Part shown: in pieces, positions 9,336-18,691 of the stretch
Position numbering within the stretch: position 1 is the first letter of the stretch
Layout of the letters: every line of letters begins with the position of its first letter
Source of the DNA: an uncultured Paracoccaceae bacterium
GTDB taxonomy: Bacteria > Pseudomonadota > Alphaproteobacteria > Rhodobacterales > Rhodobacteraceae
Assembly (NCBI GenBank): GCA_947503965.1
Contig: CANNFU010000002.1
Span: forward strand, 372,001 to 436,000
Reading direction: 5' to 3'
Length of the DNA: 64,000 nucleotides
The notes under the pieces: model-generated
Seen by the model: the letters and a program-made list of their open reading frames with translations, nothing else
Told to the model about the DNA's origin: nothing
Databases searched by the model: none
Program-made: the position numbers and the translations under genes

Positions 9336-10167
9336 GCACGCCCTTGCGCCCGGCAAGATCCGTGAAATACTGCCAGGCCACCCGGCCTGACCTGCTGCCG
9401 CGCGTGGCCTGCCATTCGATGGCCTCGGCGCGCAGTGTCGCATCATCAATGGCCACACCATACGCATTACAGTAGCCTCGGATCATGGCGAGGTATTCAT
9501 CCTGATCACACGGATGAAAGCCGAGCCACAGTCCGAACCGATCAGAAAGCGATACCTTTTCCTCGACCGCTTCGGATGGAGAGATCGCGGTGGAGCGTTC
9601 ATTTTCAATCATATCGCGCGGCATCAGATGCCGCCGGTTGGACGTGGCATAAAGCACAACATTGTCAGGCCGCCCTTCGATCCCGCCATCCAGCACGGCC
9701 TTGAGCGATTTGTAATGCGCGTCGTCATGACCGAACGACAGATCATCGCAGAAAAGAATGAACCTTTCGGATGTTCCGCGTAAAAGGTTCAGACAGCGCC
9801 CGATACTTGGCAAATCCTCGCGCTGGACCTCTACGATCTTGAGCATGGGGTATTCGTCCTGCAACGCGCCGTGGATCGCCTTGACAAGGCTGGATTTCCC
9901 CATACCGCGCGCGCCCCAGAGCAGCGCGTTGTTGGCCGGCAAGCCTGCCGCAAACTGTGTCGTGTTCGCCATCAGCGTATCGCGGGACCGGTCGACCCCA
10001 ATCAACAGATCGACCGAGACACGATTGACCTTGGGCACAGGCACCAGACGGTCGGGATCAGGATGCCAGACAAAAGCGGATGCCGCGGCGAAATCCGGTG
10101 CGGCGACCGGCGCGGGGCTGATCCGCTCTAACGCTTCAGCAATACGGACGGCCGTCTTGTTCTTCAC
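9325..10167 (-). CDS. DUF815 family AAA-type ATPase
   Basis: This 280-residue protein has the Walker A motif WGARGMGKSSLVKA (around residue 88) and a Walker B-like FILFCDDLSF. ATSNRRHLMPRDMIEN is the characteristic DUF815 sensor region. Members of this family are DnaA/IstB-like ATPases of unknown role, often found beside tat genes in alphaproteobacteria, as here. Its start overlaps the end of tatC by four bases, so it belongs to the tatABC operon. Confidence 0.85.
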   Translation of the reverse strand: MKNKTAVRIAEALERISPAPVAAPDFAAASAFVWHPDPDRLVPVPKVNRVSVDLLIGVDRSRDTLMANTTQFAAGLPANNALLWGARGMGKSSLVKAIHGALQDEYPMLKIVEVQREDLPSIGRCLNLLRGTSERFILFCDDLSFGHDDAHYKSLKAVLDGGIEGRPDNVVLYATSNRRHLMPRDMIENERSTAISPSEAVEEKVSLSDRFGLWLGFHPCDQDEYLAMIRGYCNAYGVAIDDATLRAEAIEWQATRGSRSGRVAWQYFTDLAGRKGVQIT

Positions 10168-11141
10168 TTTTTGGCGTCCGGATCTGTGGTGTCGCCATCG
10201 GCCAGATCTGCATCAATCTCGTCATCGTCATCGATGTCAAACAGGCTCTCATCCTCGCCAATGATGCCTTCGGCGCGGGCGACCCGGTCTTTCTTGCGCT
10301 CAACCGCGGCGACCAGATGGATCGAGATTTCATAAAGCCCATAAACGACCACGAAAAGGATAAGCTGCGTTGTCACATCGGGTGGCGTGACCAATGCGGC
10401 AACGATCAAAATGCCCACTACTGCATATTTGCGCGTGCCGCGCAGGCCCCGCGAACTGGCCAGACCGGCGGTCCCCAACAGGGTCAGCAACACGGGCAGT
10501 TGAAAACACACACCAAAGGCCACAATCATCTTGAGCGTGATATCAAGCGTTTCGTTCACCTTGCCGTTAAAGACGATATCAACGCCTGTATCGGGCAGCG
10601 CGACGCCGCCAGCGGCCCCGGGAAGGAGTGCGGCACCACCATCCGGCGGCACAACACCGGCCATCAGCGCCGAAACATAGGATGGCAGGTCTGCAAAGCC
10701 CAGAAAGAATGCCATTGCCAGTGGCACCACGATGTAGTGGGCAAATGACGCACCAAGCAGAAACAGAAACGGTGAGGCGATGATGAATGGCAAAAATGCA
10801 TTCTTTTCATTGCGATAAAGGCCAGGCGCCACAAAGCGCCACAACTGATAGGCAATGATCGGAAAGGCCAGCGTCAGACCGCCTACAACCGAAATACGGA
10901 TCAGCGTGAAAAAGTATTCCTGCGGCGCGGTATACTGCATGACAGGGTTCGGGTTGCCAAGATCCCGCATGGTTTTTTCGATCGGCGCCAGCAGAAAATC
11001 CAGCAATATGCCACCGAACGAAAAGCAGATGATCATCGCCACAAGGAACGCAGAGACAGAATAGATCAGCCGCTGTCGCAGCTCGATCAGATGCTCCATC
11101 AAGGGGGCGGAGCTGTCTTCGATCTCGTCTGCGGCGCTCAT
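10164..11141 (-). CDS. tatC: Twin-arginine translocase subunit TatC
   Basis: TatC is the receptor for twin-arginine signal peptides. The protein starts with an acidic cytoplasmic leader and [16 protein letters not shown], the family hallmark including the conserved Glu of ELR. The PEEYFFTL-like segment ([13 protein letters not shown]) and six membrane spans follow. Two parts are unusual: a Gly/Ala-rich periplasmic insertion near residues 160-185, and a long acidic C-terminal tail of about 45 residues (DDDDEID). The first ATG overlaps the tatB stop by four bases. Confidence 0.95.
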   Translation of the reverse strand: MSAADEIEDSSAPLMEHLIELRQRLIYSVSAFLVAMIICFSFGGILLDFLLAPIEKTMRDLGNPNPVMQYTAPQEYFFTLIRISVVGGLTLAFPIIAYQLWRFVAPGLYRNEKNAFLPFIIASPFLFLLGASFAHYIVVPLAMAFFLGFADLPSYVSALMAGVVPPDGGAALLPGAAGGVALPDTGVDIVFNGKVNETLDITLKMIVAFGVCFQLPVLLTLLGTAGLASSRGLRGTRKYAVVGILIVAALVTPPDVTTQLILFVVVYGLYEISIHLVAAVERKKDRVARAEGIIGEDESLFDIDDDDEIDADLADGDTTDPDAKK

Positions 11142-11566
11142 GTATCGGCCTTTGGTGCTTTGGGCGCTTGTGCGGCTTCGGCGGCAATGGCGGCGTCTTC
11201 AGCCTCGCGTGCTTTGCGTTCGACGGCCGCCTTGGCCATCGCGTCGCTCATCTTTTCTTTGGCGGCCTGACGTTCAGCCGACAGGGCTTGCGTGGCGGGG
11301 CCTTTGGTCATGCCTGTCGCCTCTTTGATCTTGTCTGTGCCGAACTGTTTGGGATTGGCGGCAGCTTTCAGCGTTTTCGAGACCTCTTTGACGCCGGATT
11401 CGTCCGCTGCCTGTTCCATCGCGCGAGAAAATTCGCGCGCCATCATCCGCGCCTTGCCAGTGAATTGACCCAATGTGCGAAACAGGCCCGGCAAATCCTT
11501 GGGCCCGATCACAATCAGGGCCACAATCCCGACGACAAGCATTTCGCTCCAGCCAAGGCCAAACAT
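11138..11566 (-). CDS. tatB: Sec-independent translocase subunit TatB
   Basis: The N-terminal membrane helix and amphipathic region ([34 protein letters not shown]) match TatB, with the Glu8 and the GP hinge typical of the family. The rest is a long Ala/Lys/Glu-rich cytoplasmic helix with a low-complexity APKAPKAD end. It forms the substrate-binding complex with TatC. It lies 18 bases downstream of tatA and overlaps tatC. Confidence 0.95.
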   Translation of the reverse strand: MFGLGWSEMLVVGIVALIVIGPKDLPGLFRTLGQFTGKARMMAREFSRAMEQAADESGVKEVSKTLKAAANPKQFGTDKIKEATGMTKGPATQALSAERQAAKEKMSDAMAKAAVERKAREAEDAAIAAEAAQAPKAPKADT

Positions 11567-11584
11567 CGCGGCGGTCCTAACCTA

Positions 11585-11797
11585 TCAGACTTTGTCTTTG
11601 TCTTCTTCAGGCGTCACATCGCGCGCCTCGGCCATGCCGTCTTCCAGCTCTTTCTTGCCGTCATCCACGCCTTTCTTGAACGCGGTGATGCCTTTGCCCA
11701 CCTCGCCCATCAGGCTGGAAATCTTGCCGCGCCCAAACAGGACCAATACGACAACTGCGATCAGTAAAAGGCCGGGAAGGCCAATATTGTTGAGCAT
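11585..11797 (-). CDS. tatA: Sec-independent translocase subunit TatA
   Basis: A 70-residue protein with one N-terminal membrane helix ([18 protein letters not shown]), the [17 protein letters not shown] hinge and amphipathic helix, and a charged tail. This is the pore-forming subunit that polymerises to move folded proteins. It is the first gene of the tatABC-DUF815 operon; GAGGAGAATATC precedes its ATG. Confidence 0.95.
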   Translation of the reverse strand: MLNNIGLPGLLLIAVVVLVLFGRGKISSLMGEVGKGITAFKKGVDDGKKELEDGMAEARDVTPEEDKDKV

Positions 11798-12005
11798 GAT
11801 ATTCTCCTCTGCCGGGCGGTTGCCACCCGATAAGCACCGTTCTTCATCGTGACAGATAGGCCGGGTTGGCGCGCAATGGAAGCCGGAAACGTGTTATTTC
11901 GACACCGCAAGCGCCTTTTTCACAAAGGTTTTTCGTAATTTGCGACAGAAACTTGTCAGTTGTCAGAAAAATGGCAAAACTCGCGCGAATCGAAAGGAAA
12001 TCCTG

Positions 12006-12698
12006 ATGCGCCGTGCCGACCGACTGATGCAACTTGTTCAGATCCTGCGCGATGGGACGCTGCATCGTGCCGGTGATCTTGCAGCGGCGACGGATGTGTC
12101 GCTGCGTACGATTTACCGTGACATGGAAACACTGGCCGCCTCCGGCGTGCCCATCGAAGGCGAGCGTGGCATCGGATACCGCGTAACAGCCGCCATCACC
12201 CTGCCCCCGTTGAACCTGACCATGACCGAGGTTGAAGCATTGCATCTGGGACTAAGTGCTGTGGGCGATAGCGATGATGTGGAGCTGTCCACTGCCGCGC
12301 GCGCACTGTCGGCCAAGTTGGACGCCGTGATGCCCGAGGATCGCAGCCGTGCGCCGACAGGTTACGGGTTTGCAGTCTATCCTTTCGCAGATGCCGCACG
12401 CGGGTTTCAGCATTTGCCCAGCATGCGACAGGCCATCCGCACCCGCCAGAAGCTGGAACTGACGCTGAACGGGGAAGAGCGTATCGTGCGCCCGCTGCAG
12501 CTTGACTATTGGGGGCGGCTTTGGACCTGTGTCGTCTGGTGCGAAAAGCGCAAAGCATTTGATGAGCTGCGGGTTGACCAAATCAGCGCCATTCGCATCC
12601 TGCCCAGCCTTTTTGTGGATGAGCCCGGCAAATCACTGGGCGCCTATAACGCACAACGTCAAGGCCAGTCCGCAACCGCAATCAAAGGTCTGAAATAG
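12006..12698 (+). CDS. YafY/DeoR-type regulator with WYL domain
   Basis: The N-terminus MRRADRLMQLVQILRDG...TAGDLAAATDVSLRTIYRDMETL-like region is a helix-turn-helix that binds DNA. The C-terminal half (about 140-215) has a WYL-type ligand domain (VRPLQLDYWGRLWTCVVWCE). WYL regulators sense small ligands or nucleic acids. ATG 12006 follows AAAGGAAATCCTG; the frame is open further upstream, but the extra residues lack family character. It is divergent from tatA, separated by about 208 bases. Target genes cannot be read from the sequence. Confidence 0.85.
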   Translation: MRRADRLMQLVQILRDGTLHRAGDLAAATDVSLRTIYRDMETLAASGVPIEGERGIGYRVTAAITLPPLNLTMTEVEALHLGLSAVGDSDDVELSTAARALSAKLDAVMPEDRSRAPTGYGFAVYPFADAARGFQHLPSMRQAIRTRQKLELTLNGEERIVRPLQLDYWGRLWTCVVWCEKRKAFDELRVDQISAIRILPSLFVDEPGKSLGAYNAQRQGQSATAIKGLK

Positions 12699-12875
12699 GC
12701 GATCATGCGCGGGCGTTTTTTCCAGCGCTTCGCCCTAAGGTGCACGCCCGTGCCGAAGATGGCAGTGCCGCAAGATCACGTTGCCCGGTTTGGCACGAAT
12801 TTCGATGCGGCGGCAGGCAGCGAAAATGGATTTGCAGGCGGAGTGATGGAACGTCTCAGGGCTCTTGCGCCGTGA

Positions 12876-13694
12876 CTACCATCCCATGACCTTGCGCAGC
12901 ATGTTCAGCGCCATCAACACAAGGAATATGCCAAACACCCGTTTGAGCGGGGCCGGATCCAGCCGATGCGCCAGCGCCGCGCCCCAGGGTGCCGTGATCA
13001 GGGTCATGCCCACCACCAAGGCAAAAGCCACCACATTGACGGCACCGAAGGTCAAAGGCGGTGCAACAGCAACATCAACAAACAAGAATGCAATCACGGA
13101 TGGCACGGCGATGATCAGGCCGAACCCGGCCGCTGTTCCCACGGCTTTATGAATTGGCACATTGTGCAGTGTCATGACTGGCACCCCGAATGAACCACCA
13201 CCGATCCCCAGCAAGACCGACAGAAATCCCGCCACCGGGGACAGCACGGCACGCACCAGGCCACCGGGCATGCGCCTGCCCAACCGCCAATGCATGCGGC
13301 CAAAAGTCATGTAGATCCCCACAAGAAATGCCAGGATGGCAAAGATCGCCTGCAACATTTCAGATCGCAGCGCGGCGGCCACAAGCACGCCCGCCAGTGC
13401 ACCAATAATCAGACCCGGTGCCCATGTCTTCAGGATCGCCCACTCGACCGCGCCGCGCTTATCATGCGCCAGAACGGACCGCGCAGATGTCACAATAATG
13501 GTCGCCAAAGACGTGGCGAGACATAGTTGCATCACCTGCGGGCTATCATATCCCAATGTGCCGAACACAAACAGGAAAGCGGGCACCAAGATGATCCCGC
13601 CACCGACCCCCAGCAAACCGGCCAGGATGCCGGACGCCGCGCCAAGCACCAGAAGCATCGCGGCCATGGCGACCAATACAGGGATGTTGTCCAC
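12876..13694 (-). CDS. TauE/SafE family permease (sulfite/sulfonate exporter type)
   Basis: The 272-residue protein has about eight membrane helices in two related halves. Both carry the family's glycine-rich signature: GILAGLLGVGGGIILVPAF near the start and VLLGIGGGSFGVPVM in the second half. Family members export sulfite, sulfoacetate or similar anions. No sulfonate gene is adjacent, so substrate is open. It is downstream of dusA (11 bases), on the same strand. Confidence 0.85.
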   Translation of the reverse strand: MDNIPVLVAMAAMLLVLGAASGILAGLLGVGGGIILVPAFLFVFGTLGYDSPQVMQLCLATSLATIIVTSARSVLAHDKRGAVEWAILKTWAPGLIIGALAGVLVAAALRSEMLQAIFAILAFLVGIYMTFGRMHWRLGRRMPGGLVRAVLSPVAGFLSVLLGIGGGSFGVPVMTLHNVPIHKAVGTAAGFGLIIAVPSVIAFLFVDVAVAPPLTFGAVNVVAFALVVGMTLITAPWGAALAHRLDPAPLKRVFGIFLVLMALNMLRKVMGW

Positions 13695-13705
13695 CAGCGG
13701 CTCCT

Positions 13706-14701
13706 TCAGGCGGCGCGCTGTATGACGTGATCCAAGGCATCCAGAACCACCTCTGGCCCTGCCCCGTCAGCATGCGCGTTTTCCGACAAATGACGCCGCC
13801 AGCCGCGCGCGCCGGGCCGCCCCTGAAACAGCCCCAACATATGCCGCGTGACCTGCCCCAACCGGCCTCCTGCGGCCAGATGCGCCTCAATATACGGCAG
13901 CATGAGATGCACAACTTCTTCGGCAGTGCGGCTCAGGCCGCCACCAAAAATGCGCAGGTCTGCCGCCAAAAGAATTTCGCTGGGGGTATGGTAGGCTGCC
14001 CGACCGATCATCACGCTATCCAGCCCCTGCGCGAGAAACGCCTCCGCCTCGTCCAATGTCGCGATCCCGCCATTGATGGCGATACTCAGATGCGGAAACA
14101 GCCCCTTCATCTGCAGAACCAGATCGTAATCGAGCGGCGGAATATCCCGGTTTTCCTTGGGGCTCAGGCCTTGCAACCATGCTTTGCGCGCATGAATGGC
14201 GAAATGATCAACACCCGCGGCAGATACCCGGGCGATAAAGTCAGGCAAAATCTCTGCCGGTTCCTGATCGTCCACACCAATCCGGCATTTGACAGTCACC
14301 GGAAGATCGACCGCATCGCGCATCGCAGATACACAATCGGCGACAAGACCGGGGCTTTCCATCAGTATCGCGCCAAAACTGCCCGATTGCACCCGGTCCG
14401 AGGGGCATCCGCAATTGAGGTTGATCTCATCATATCCCACGGCGGCGGCAATGCGTGATGCTGCGGCCAACTGCGCAGGGTCCGAACCACCCAATTGCAA
14501 CGCAACTGGATGCTCGGCCACATCAAAGCCCAGCAGACGATCCCGGTCACCATGAATGATCGCCGGAGCCGTCACCATTTCGGTATACAGCAGGGTATGC
14601 TGCGACATCAGCCGATGCAGATAACGGCAATGACGGTCAGTCCAATCCATCATAGGGGCAATAGACAATCGCGCTGCCGTAGCGGCGGCAGTGTTGGGCA
14701 T
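13706..14701 (-). CDS. dusA: tRNA-dihydrouridine synthase A
   Basis: FMN enzyme reducing uridine in the tRNA D-loop. [15 protein letters not shown] is the DusA start, [18 protein letters not shown] contains the catalytic Cys, and [17 protein letters not shown] and [11 protein letters not shown] (phosphate loop) follow in order. The DusA subgroup is indicated by [10 protein letters not shown] and the long C-terminal helical domain ending in [22 protein letters not shown]. The frame is open to 14761, but ATG 14701, preceded by AGGAGAATTTAGA, is the better start. Confidence 0.92.
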   Translation of the reverse strand: MPNTAAATAARLSIAPMMDWTDRHCRYLHRLMSQHTLLYTEMVTAPAIIHGDRDRLLGFDVAEHPVALQLGGSDPAQLAAASRIAAAVGYDEINLNCGCPSDRVQSGSFGAILMESPGLVADCVSAMRDAVDLPVTVKCRIGVDDQEPAEILPDFIARVSAAGVDHFAIHARKAWLQGLSPKENRDIPPLDYDLVLQMKGLFPHLSIAINGGIATLDEAEAFLAQGLDSVMIGRAAYHTPSEILLAADLRIFGGGLSRTAEEVVHLMLPYIEAHLAAGGRLGQVTRHMLGLFQGRPGARGWRRHLSENAHADGAGPEVVLDALDHVIQRAA

Positions 14702-15116
14702 TCTAAATTCTCCTATGATCCGCGATCCGGTTCTCGAGACCATGCTGCACCAATACTGCACAGGAATTGGGGCAGTCTAGTCCCCCGAGAGATAAGACAG
14801 GCGAAAGGCGGTGATTGGGCGGGTTTGTAAGCCTACCCGCTGCGTGATCGCTTGGCCCAGAGGGAAATCGACATTCAAGAAACCTCGGATAATTCACATC
14901 TTCTCTTTGCCTCTCACGCGCGCACCTGCTCCTCACTTTTTGATGCAAAAGCAGTTTCGCTTCACTCTTCCATCGGTGACAGCCTCGATCGAGGTATCCA
15001 ACATTTCACCTCTACCGATGCTGCTTCGCGCTTACTGAAGGCCCGCTAAACCAACGCTGGCATCAAACCCGACAGGTCGATTGTATTTCAATGGCCAGAT
15101 ATCCAAGATGCCCTTT
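14702..15116. other. Non-coding gap between dusA and the XRE-cupin regulator
   Basis: About 415 bases. Short open frames here have no ribosome site or family character. I see no tRNA-like cloverleaf, terminator with T-run or repeat. The first part must hold the dusA promoter. Confidence 0.5.
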
Positions 15117-15671
15117 CTAGAATGTTGGCGGCGTACAGGCACTGATAATATGGCAAACCTCAGTTCCGACATTGCGAAAGCGGTGCGGTTGACGGCTATC
15201 GAAAAGATAGCCCTCTCCGACTGACAAGATGCGGGTCTGATCTCCCACCGTGATCTCAATCTGACCACTGACAACGATCCCGGCTTCTTCACCCGCGTGG
15301 GACATCAATTCAGGGCCGGTATCGGCATTTGGCGGATACCTCTCGTCCAATAGCTGAAGGCTGTGGGTGCTCGCATCACCGAGCTGGCGCAACGAAACGG
15401 ACGCAAGACCCGATTGGGGAGCGACCTCGATGAACTCGTCTGCACCGTAGAAAAACTTTGGCTCGTCACTCTCTTCAAGCGTCGCAAAGAACTCTGCGAT
15501 GCTCAAAGGGATCGCATCAAGTAGACTTTTCAGTGACGCAACCGACGGGCTCGTCTTGTTTTGCTCTATCAGTGAGACGGTTCCGTTGGTCAGGCCTGCA
15601 CGTGCGGCAAGTTCGCGCTGGGATAATCCGTGTTGTTTCCGGATGGTCTGCAGTCTTTTACCAATGTCCAC
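15117..15671 (-). CDS. XRE-family regulator with C-terminal cupin domain (PuuR-like)
   Basis: Residues 1-60 form a helix-turn-helix of the XRE class (IGKRLQTIRKQHGLSQRELAARAGLTNGTVSLIEQNK). Residues about 105-180 form a cupin (SHAGEEAGIVVSGQIEITVGDQ...GEGYLFDSRQPHRFRN). This architecture is that of PuuR, the putrescine-catabolism repressor, and related sensors of amino-acid catabolites. It is divergent from a GABA-type aminotransferase gene and heads the catabolic island, so it probably controls it. The ligand is not determinable from sequence. Confidence 0.88.
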   Translation of the reverse strand: MDIGKRLQTIRKQHGLSQRELAARAGLTNGTVSLIEQNKTSPSVASLKSLLDAIPLSIAEFFATLEESDEPKFFYGADEFIEVAPQSGLASVSLRQLGDASTHSLQLLDERYPPNADTGPELMSHAGEEAGIVVSGQIEITVGDQTRILSVGEGYLFDSRQPHRFRNVGTEVCHIISACTPPTF

Positions 15672-15813
15672 GCGTGTTTCCTTTGGGGTAGCTCAATTTT
15701 TGTCACAAGATCAACGTAGTACAAGAGGATGTGCCTCGAAACACTAATTGCCATTCAAATGATGGTTTTCTGTAGGGCTCTGGCCTCGCACCAGATGGGG
15801 CAAAGAATCCGTA

Positions 15814-15851
15814 TTGACAGCTAAATTAAACGTATTATGAGAATTTTAAAC
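15814..15851 (+). promoter_or_regulatory. Putative promoter and operator of the aminotransferase gene
   Basis: TTGACA (15814-15819) is a perfect -35 hexamer; with a 16-base spacer the best -10 is the weak TATGAG (15836-15841). ATTAAAC (15825-15831) and TTTAAAC (15845-15851) are spaced 20 bases, two helix turns, and overlap the promoter. ATTAAAC recurs at 17408-17414 upstream of the TRAP receptor gene. This could be the binding site of the XRE-cupin regulator. Confidence 0.35.
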
Positions 15852-15896
15852 ACTCCCGTTGGGAATCGTGTTTTCTCTTACTAGGAAGCCCCTGAT

Positions 15897-17279
15897 ATGA
15901 CGAACACTGTCAAAAAGAAGTCCCGGAAGCCTGCCGCCAAGTCAAAACCGAGTATTTCGATTGTTCCTGACATGGTTGAACACACAAACTCAAATGCCGC
16001 ATTGATTGCCCGCCGCGAGGCCGCTGTTGCACGGGGTGTCGCCTCTGCAGCGCCGATTTTCGCGCAACACGCAGAAAATGCAGAACTCTGGGATGTTGAG
16101 GGCAACCGTTTCGTCGATTTCGCGGGTGGCATTGCTGTTCTCAACACAGGACATCGTCATCCGAAAGTGATCGCGGCGGCCAAGGCGCAAGAAGATCATT
16201 ACACCCATACCAGTTTTCAGGTCGTTCCCTATGAGCCCTACATCGCCTTGGCAGAAAAGCTGAACGCGCTGGCCCCAGGTGACCATGCGAAAAAGTCGTT
16301 GCTTGTCACGACAGGTGCGGAAGCCGTCGAGAATGCGGTCAAGATCGCACGCGCGGCAACAGGTCGTCCTGGTGTGATTGCATTCACGGGCGGATATCAT
16401 GGCCGTACCCTTTTGACCCTTGGTATGACCGGCAAGATCAGCCCCTATAAGAAGGACGTAGGCCCCTTCCCGTCAGATATTTTCCGCGCACCCTTCCCAA
16501 GCGTGCGTGACGGGATCACCGTTCAGGACGCGCTGACCGGGCTGCAAAATCTGTTCCTGACCGATGCGCAGCCAGAGCGTATCGCCGCGATCATCATTGA
16601 GCCCGTGTTGGGCGAAGGTGGCTATACGCCTGTGCCGTTTGAGATGATGCAGGCTTTGCGCGACATCTGTGACACCCACGGCATCATGCTGATTGCCGAT
16701 GAAATTCAGGCTGGTTTCGGCCGCACTGGTACATGGTTCGCGATTGAGCATTCCGGCGTTGTGCCTGATCTGATCACCGTTGCGAAATCAATGGCGGGCG
16801 GATACCCGATTGCGGGCGTCATCGGCCGGGCCGAAGTGATGGATGCCGTCATCCCGGGCGGATTGGGTGGCACATATGGCGGCAACCCAGTTGCATGTGC
16901 AGCTGCCTTGGCCGCGATCGAAGCGATTGAGGAAGAAGGCCTGTTGGCACGCTCGACTGCACTGGGCGAAACCTTCCGCGCGCGCTTTGCCGAGATCGGA
17001 GCACGGGTCGCACCCTACCGGATGTGGGACATTCGCGGCCTTGGCGCAATGCTCGCCGTTGAGTTTGTCACGGACTTTGAAACAGCCACGCCAGATGCTC
17101 ATCTGACCAAGGCTGTTGTCGCACATGCATTGAAGCGCGGTCTGATCCTGCTGGCTTGTGGCATGCATGGAAATGCCTTGCGGATCATGGTTCCGCTGAC
17201 GGCATCGGACGCCATCATCGAAGAAGGTTTGGCCATCTTCGAAGAGGCACTTGCTGCTGCGATCTCTGATCAACATTAA
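15897..17279 (+). CDS. gabT: Class III aminotransferase, 4-aminobutyrate type
   Basis: A 460-residue fold-type I PLP enzyme. The cofactor motifs are TGAEAVENAVKIARAATGR, the Asp of IADEIQAGFGRTGTW, and the Schiff-base Lys in TVAKSMAGGYPIAGV. GGTYGGNPVACAAALA completes the GABA-aminotransferase pattern. The enzyme moves the terminal amino group of GABA or a related omega-amino acid to 2-oxoglutarate. The Lys-rich N-terminus (KKKSRKPAAKSKP) is an uncommon extension. It is divergent from the XRE-cupin gene and followed by a strong terminator. With the SSADH at 30.4-31.9 kb it would complete the GABA-to-succinate route. Confidence 0.88.
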   Translation: MTNTVKKKSRKPAAKSKPSISIVPDMVEHTNSNAALIARREAAVARGVASAAPIFAQHAENAELWDVEGNRFVDFAGGIAVLNTGHRHPKVIAAAKAQEDHYTHTSFQVVPYEPYIALAEKLNALAPGDHAKKSLLVTTGAEAVENAVKIARAATGRPGVIAFTGGYHGRTLLTLGMTGKISPYKKDVGPFPSDIFRAPFPSVRDGITVQDALTGLQNLFLTDAQPERIAAIIIEPVLGEGGYTPVPFEMMQALRDICDTHGIMLIADEIQAGFGRTGTWFAIEHSGVVPDLITVAKSMAGGYPIAGVIGRAEVMDAVIPGGLGGTYGGNPVACAAALAAIEAIEEEGLLARSTALGETFRARFAEIGARVAPYRMWDIRGLGAMLAVEFVTDFETATPDAHLTKAVVAHALKRGLILLACGMHGNALRIMVPLTASDAIIEEGLAIFEEALAAAISDQH

Positions 17280-17300
17280 TAGAAAATCAGACGTTTTTGG

Positions 17301-17330
17301 AAAGGCGGGCAAATTGCCCGCCTTTCTTCG
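17301..17330 (+). terminator. Intrinsic terminator after the aminotransferase
   Basis: AAAGGCGGGC (17301-17310) and GCCCGCCTTT (17316-17325) form a perfect 10-bp stem with an AAATT loop, followed by the T-rich CTTCGTTT. It lies 21 bases after the stop at 17279. The remaining gap to 17633 holds an ATTAAAC motif (17408-17414) and presumably the TRAP operon promoter; I see no gene in it. Confidence 0.85.
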
Positions 17331-17633
17331 TTTGGAACTCTGAGAGCAATCAGACGTCCCTAGGCTAGGCTCAGTTCTTGCAGACATCGGCGTCAGATGT
17401 TCAATATATTAAACAAATTCTGTCGCCTGATGATGAATTATGTTGCATGAATCATATCCCTTTGTCAGTCTTCGCCAGTACGAACGTCTTTTGCGTGGCT
17501 TGAAATGCGAAACGCCAAGCCGTGAAAAAAGACCGTGAAGGGCACAGCGCTGCGTCTGTTTGTCCGACCCTACGGATAAGAAAACCTTCCACCAAGGAAG
17601 GCACGACACGACTGAAGTAACTGGGAGAAAACC

Positions 17634-18590
17634 ATGAAATTTTTTAAGCACCTTGCGTTCGCGGGGGCCATGTTGGCCGGTACCGCGACGACAGCGCAAG
17701 AACAATTCATCACCATCGGAACCGGCGGGCAGACGGGCGTCTACTTTGTTGTCGGTCAATCCATTTGCCGATTGGTCAATCGCGGCACAGCTGACCATAA
17801 CCTGAAATGCACTGCCCCCTCCACGGGCGGTTCGATCGCAAACATCAACGCCATTATGGCGGGTGACATGGATATGGGCGTGGCCCAATCCGACTGGCAG
17901 TTCCACGCATATAACGGCACCTCGGAATTCGAAGGCAACCAGTTCTCGGACGCACGTGCTGTATTCTCTGTCCATGGTGAGCCGTTCACGGTGATTGCCC
18001 GCGCAGATGCCGGGATCACGACCTTCGCTGACCTTCAGGGCAAGCGCGTCAACATCGGCAACCCCGGTTCGGGCCAATATGCGACCATGCAGGTTGTCAT
18101 GGATGCCCTGGGCTGGACCATGGATGATTTTGCATTGGCGTCAGAGCTGAAGCCGGCCGAGCAAGCCGCCGCACTTGGCGACAACAAGGTGGATGCGATC
18201 ATCTATACTGTTGGTCATCCCAACGGATCCATCCAAGAGGCAGTATCGACTGTCGATGCTGTTTTGATCCCCGTGACGGGCCCTGAGATCGACCAGTTGA
18301 TCGCGGACAACCCTTACTATGCAGCCGCATCAATTCCTGGCGGCATGTATGAGGGGTCGCCCGATGCGACCTCCACTTTTGGTGTCAAAGCGACATTCGT
18401 CACATCTGCCAGTGTTGATGATGAAGTCGTCTATCAGGTCGTAAAGGCTGTCTTCGACGACTTTGACCGGTTCAAGCGTTTGCACCCTGCGTTTGAGAAC
18501 CTGACCGAAGAAGAAATGATCAAAGATGGTCTGTCCGCTCCGCTGCACCCCGGCGCAGAGCGTTACTACAAAGAGCGTGGCTGGATGTAA
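17634..18590 (+). CDS. TAXI-family TRAP transporter substrate-binding protein
   Basis: A signal peptide (KHLAFAGAMLAGTATTAQEQ) is followed by ITIGTGGQTGVYFVVGQSICRLVNRG, the TAXI receptor signature, and by TAPSTGGSIANINAI-like and VNIGNPGSGQYATM segments. The protein is the periplasmic receptor of a sodium-driven TRAP transporter, and the next gene is its fused membrane subunit. TAXI systems often carry glutamate or other organic acids; substrate cannot be assigned. CTGGGAGAAAACC precedes the ATG. Confidence 0.92.
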   Translation: MKFFKHLAFAGAMLAGTATTAQEQFITIGTGGQTGVYFVVGQSICRLVNRGTADHNLKCTAPSTGGSIANINAIMAGDMDMGVAQSDWQFHAYNGTSEFEGNQFSDARAVFSVHGEPFTVIARADAGITTFADLQGKRVNIGNPGSGQYATMQVVMDALGWTMDDFALASELKPAEQAAALGDNKVDAIIYTVGHPNGSIQEAVSTVDAVLIPVTGPEIDQLIADNPYYAAASIPGGMYEGSPDATSTFGVKATFVTSASVDDEVVYQVVKAVFDDFDRFKRLHPAFENLTEEEMIKDGLSAPLHPGAERYYKERGWM

Positions 18591-18613
18591 TCTGCCCACG
18601 TATCGCTTGATCA

Positions 18614-18644
18614 CTGATGCGGCGGGATTGATCCGCCGCATCAG
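18614..18644 (+). promoter_or_regulatory. Intercistronic 12-bp perfect hairpin between TRAP receptor and permease
   Basis: CTGATGCGGCGG (18614-18625) and CCGCCGCATCAG (18633-18644) pair perfectly around the loop GATTGAT. No T-run follows, so it is more likely an RNA-stability or attenuation element that keeps receptor mRNA more abundant than permease mRNA than a full terminator. Confidence 0.6.
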
Positions 18645-18691
18645 ACAAAGAAGACAAGATGATGTGCCCGAAATGGGCCGCAGGGGGCGAA

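Noticed and set aside
11168-11767. Long plus-strand open frame across tatB and tatA
   Set aside because: It is the antisense of two certain genes; the Phe/His/Gly-rich composition is typical of antisense frames in high-GC DNA.
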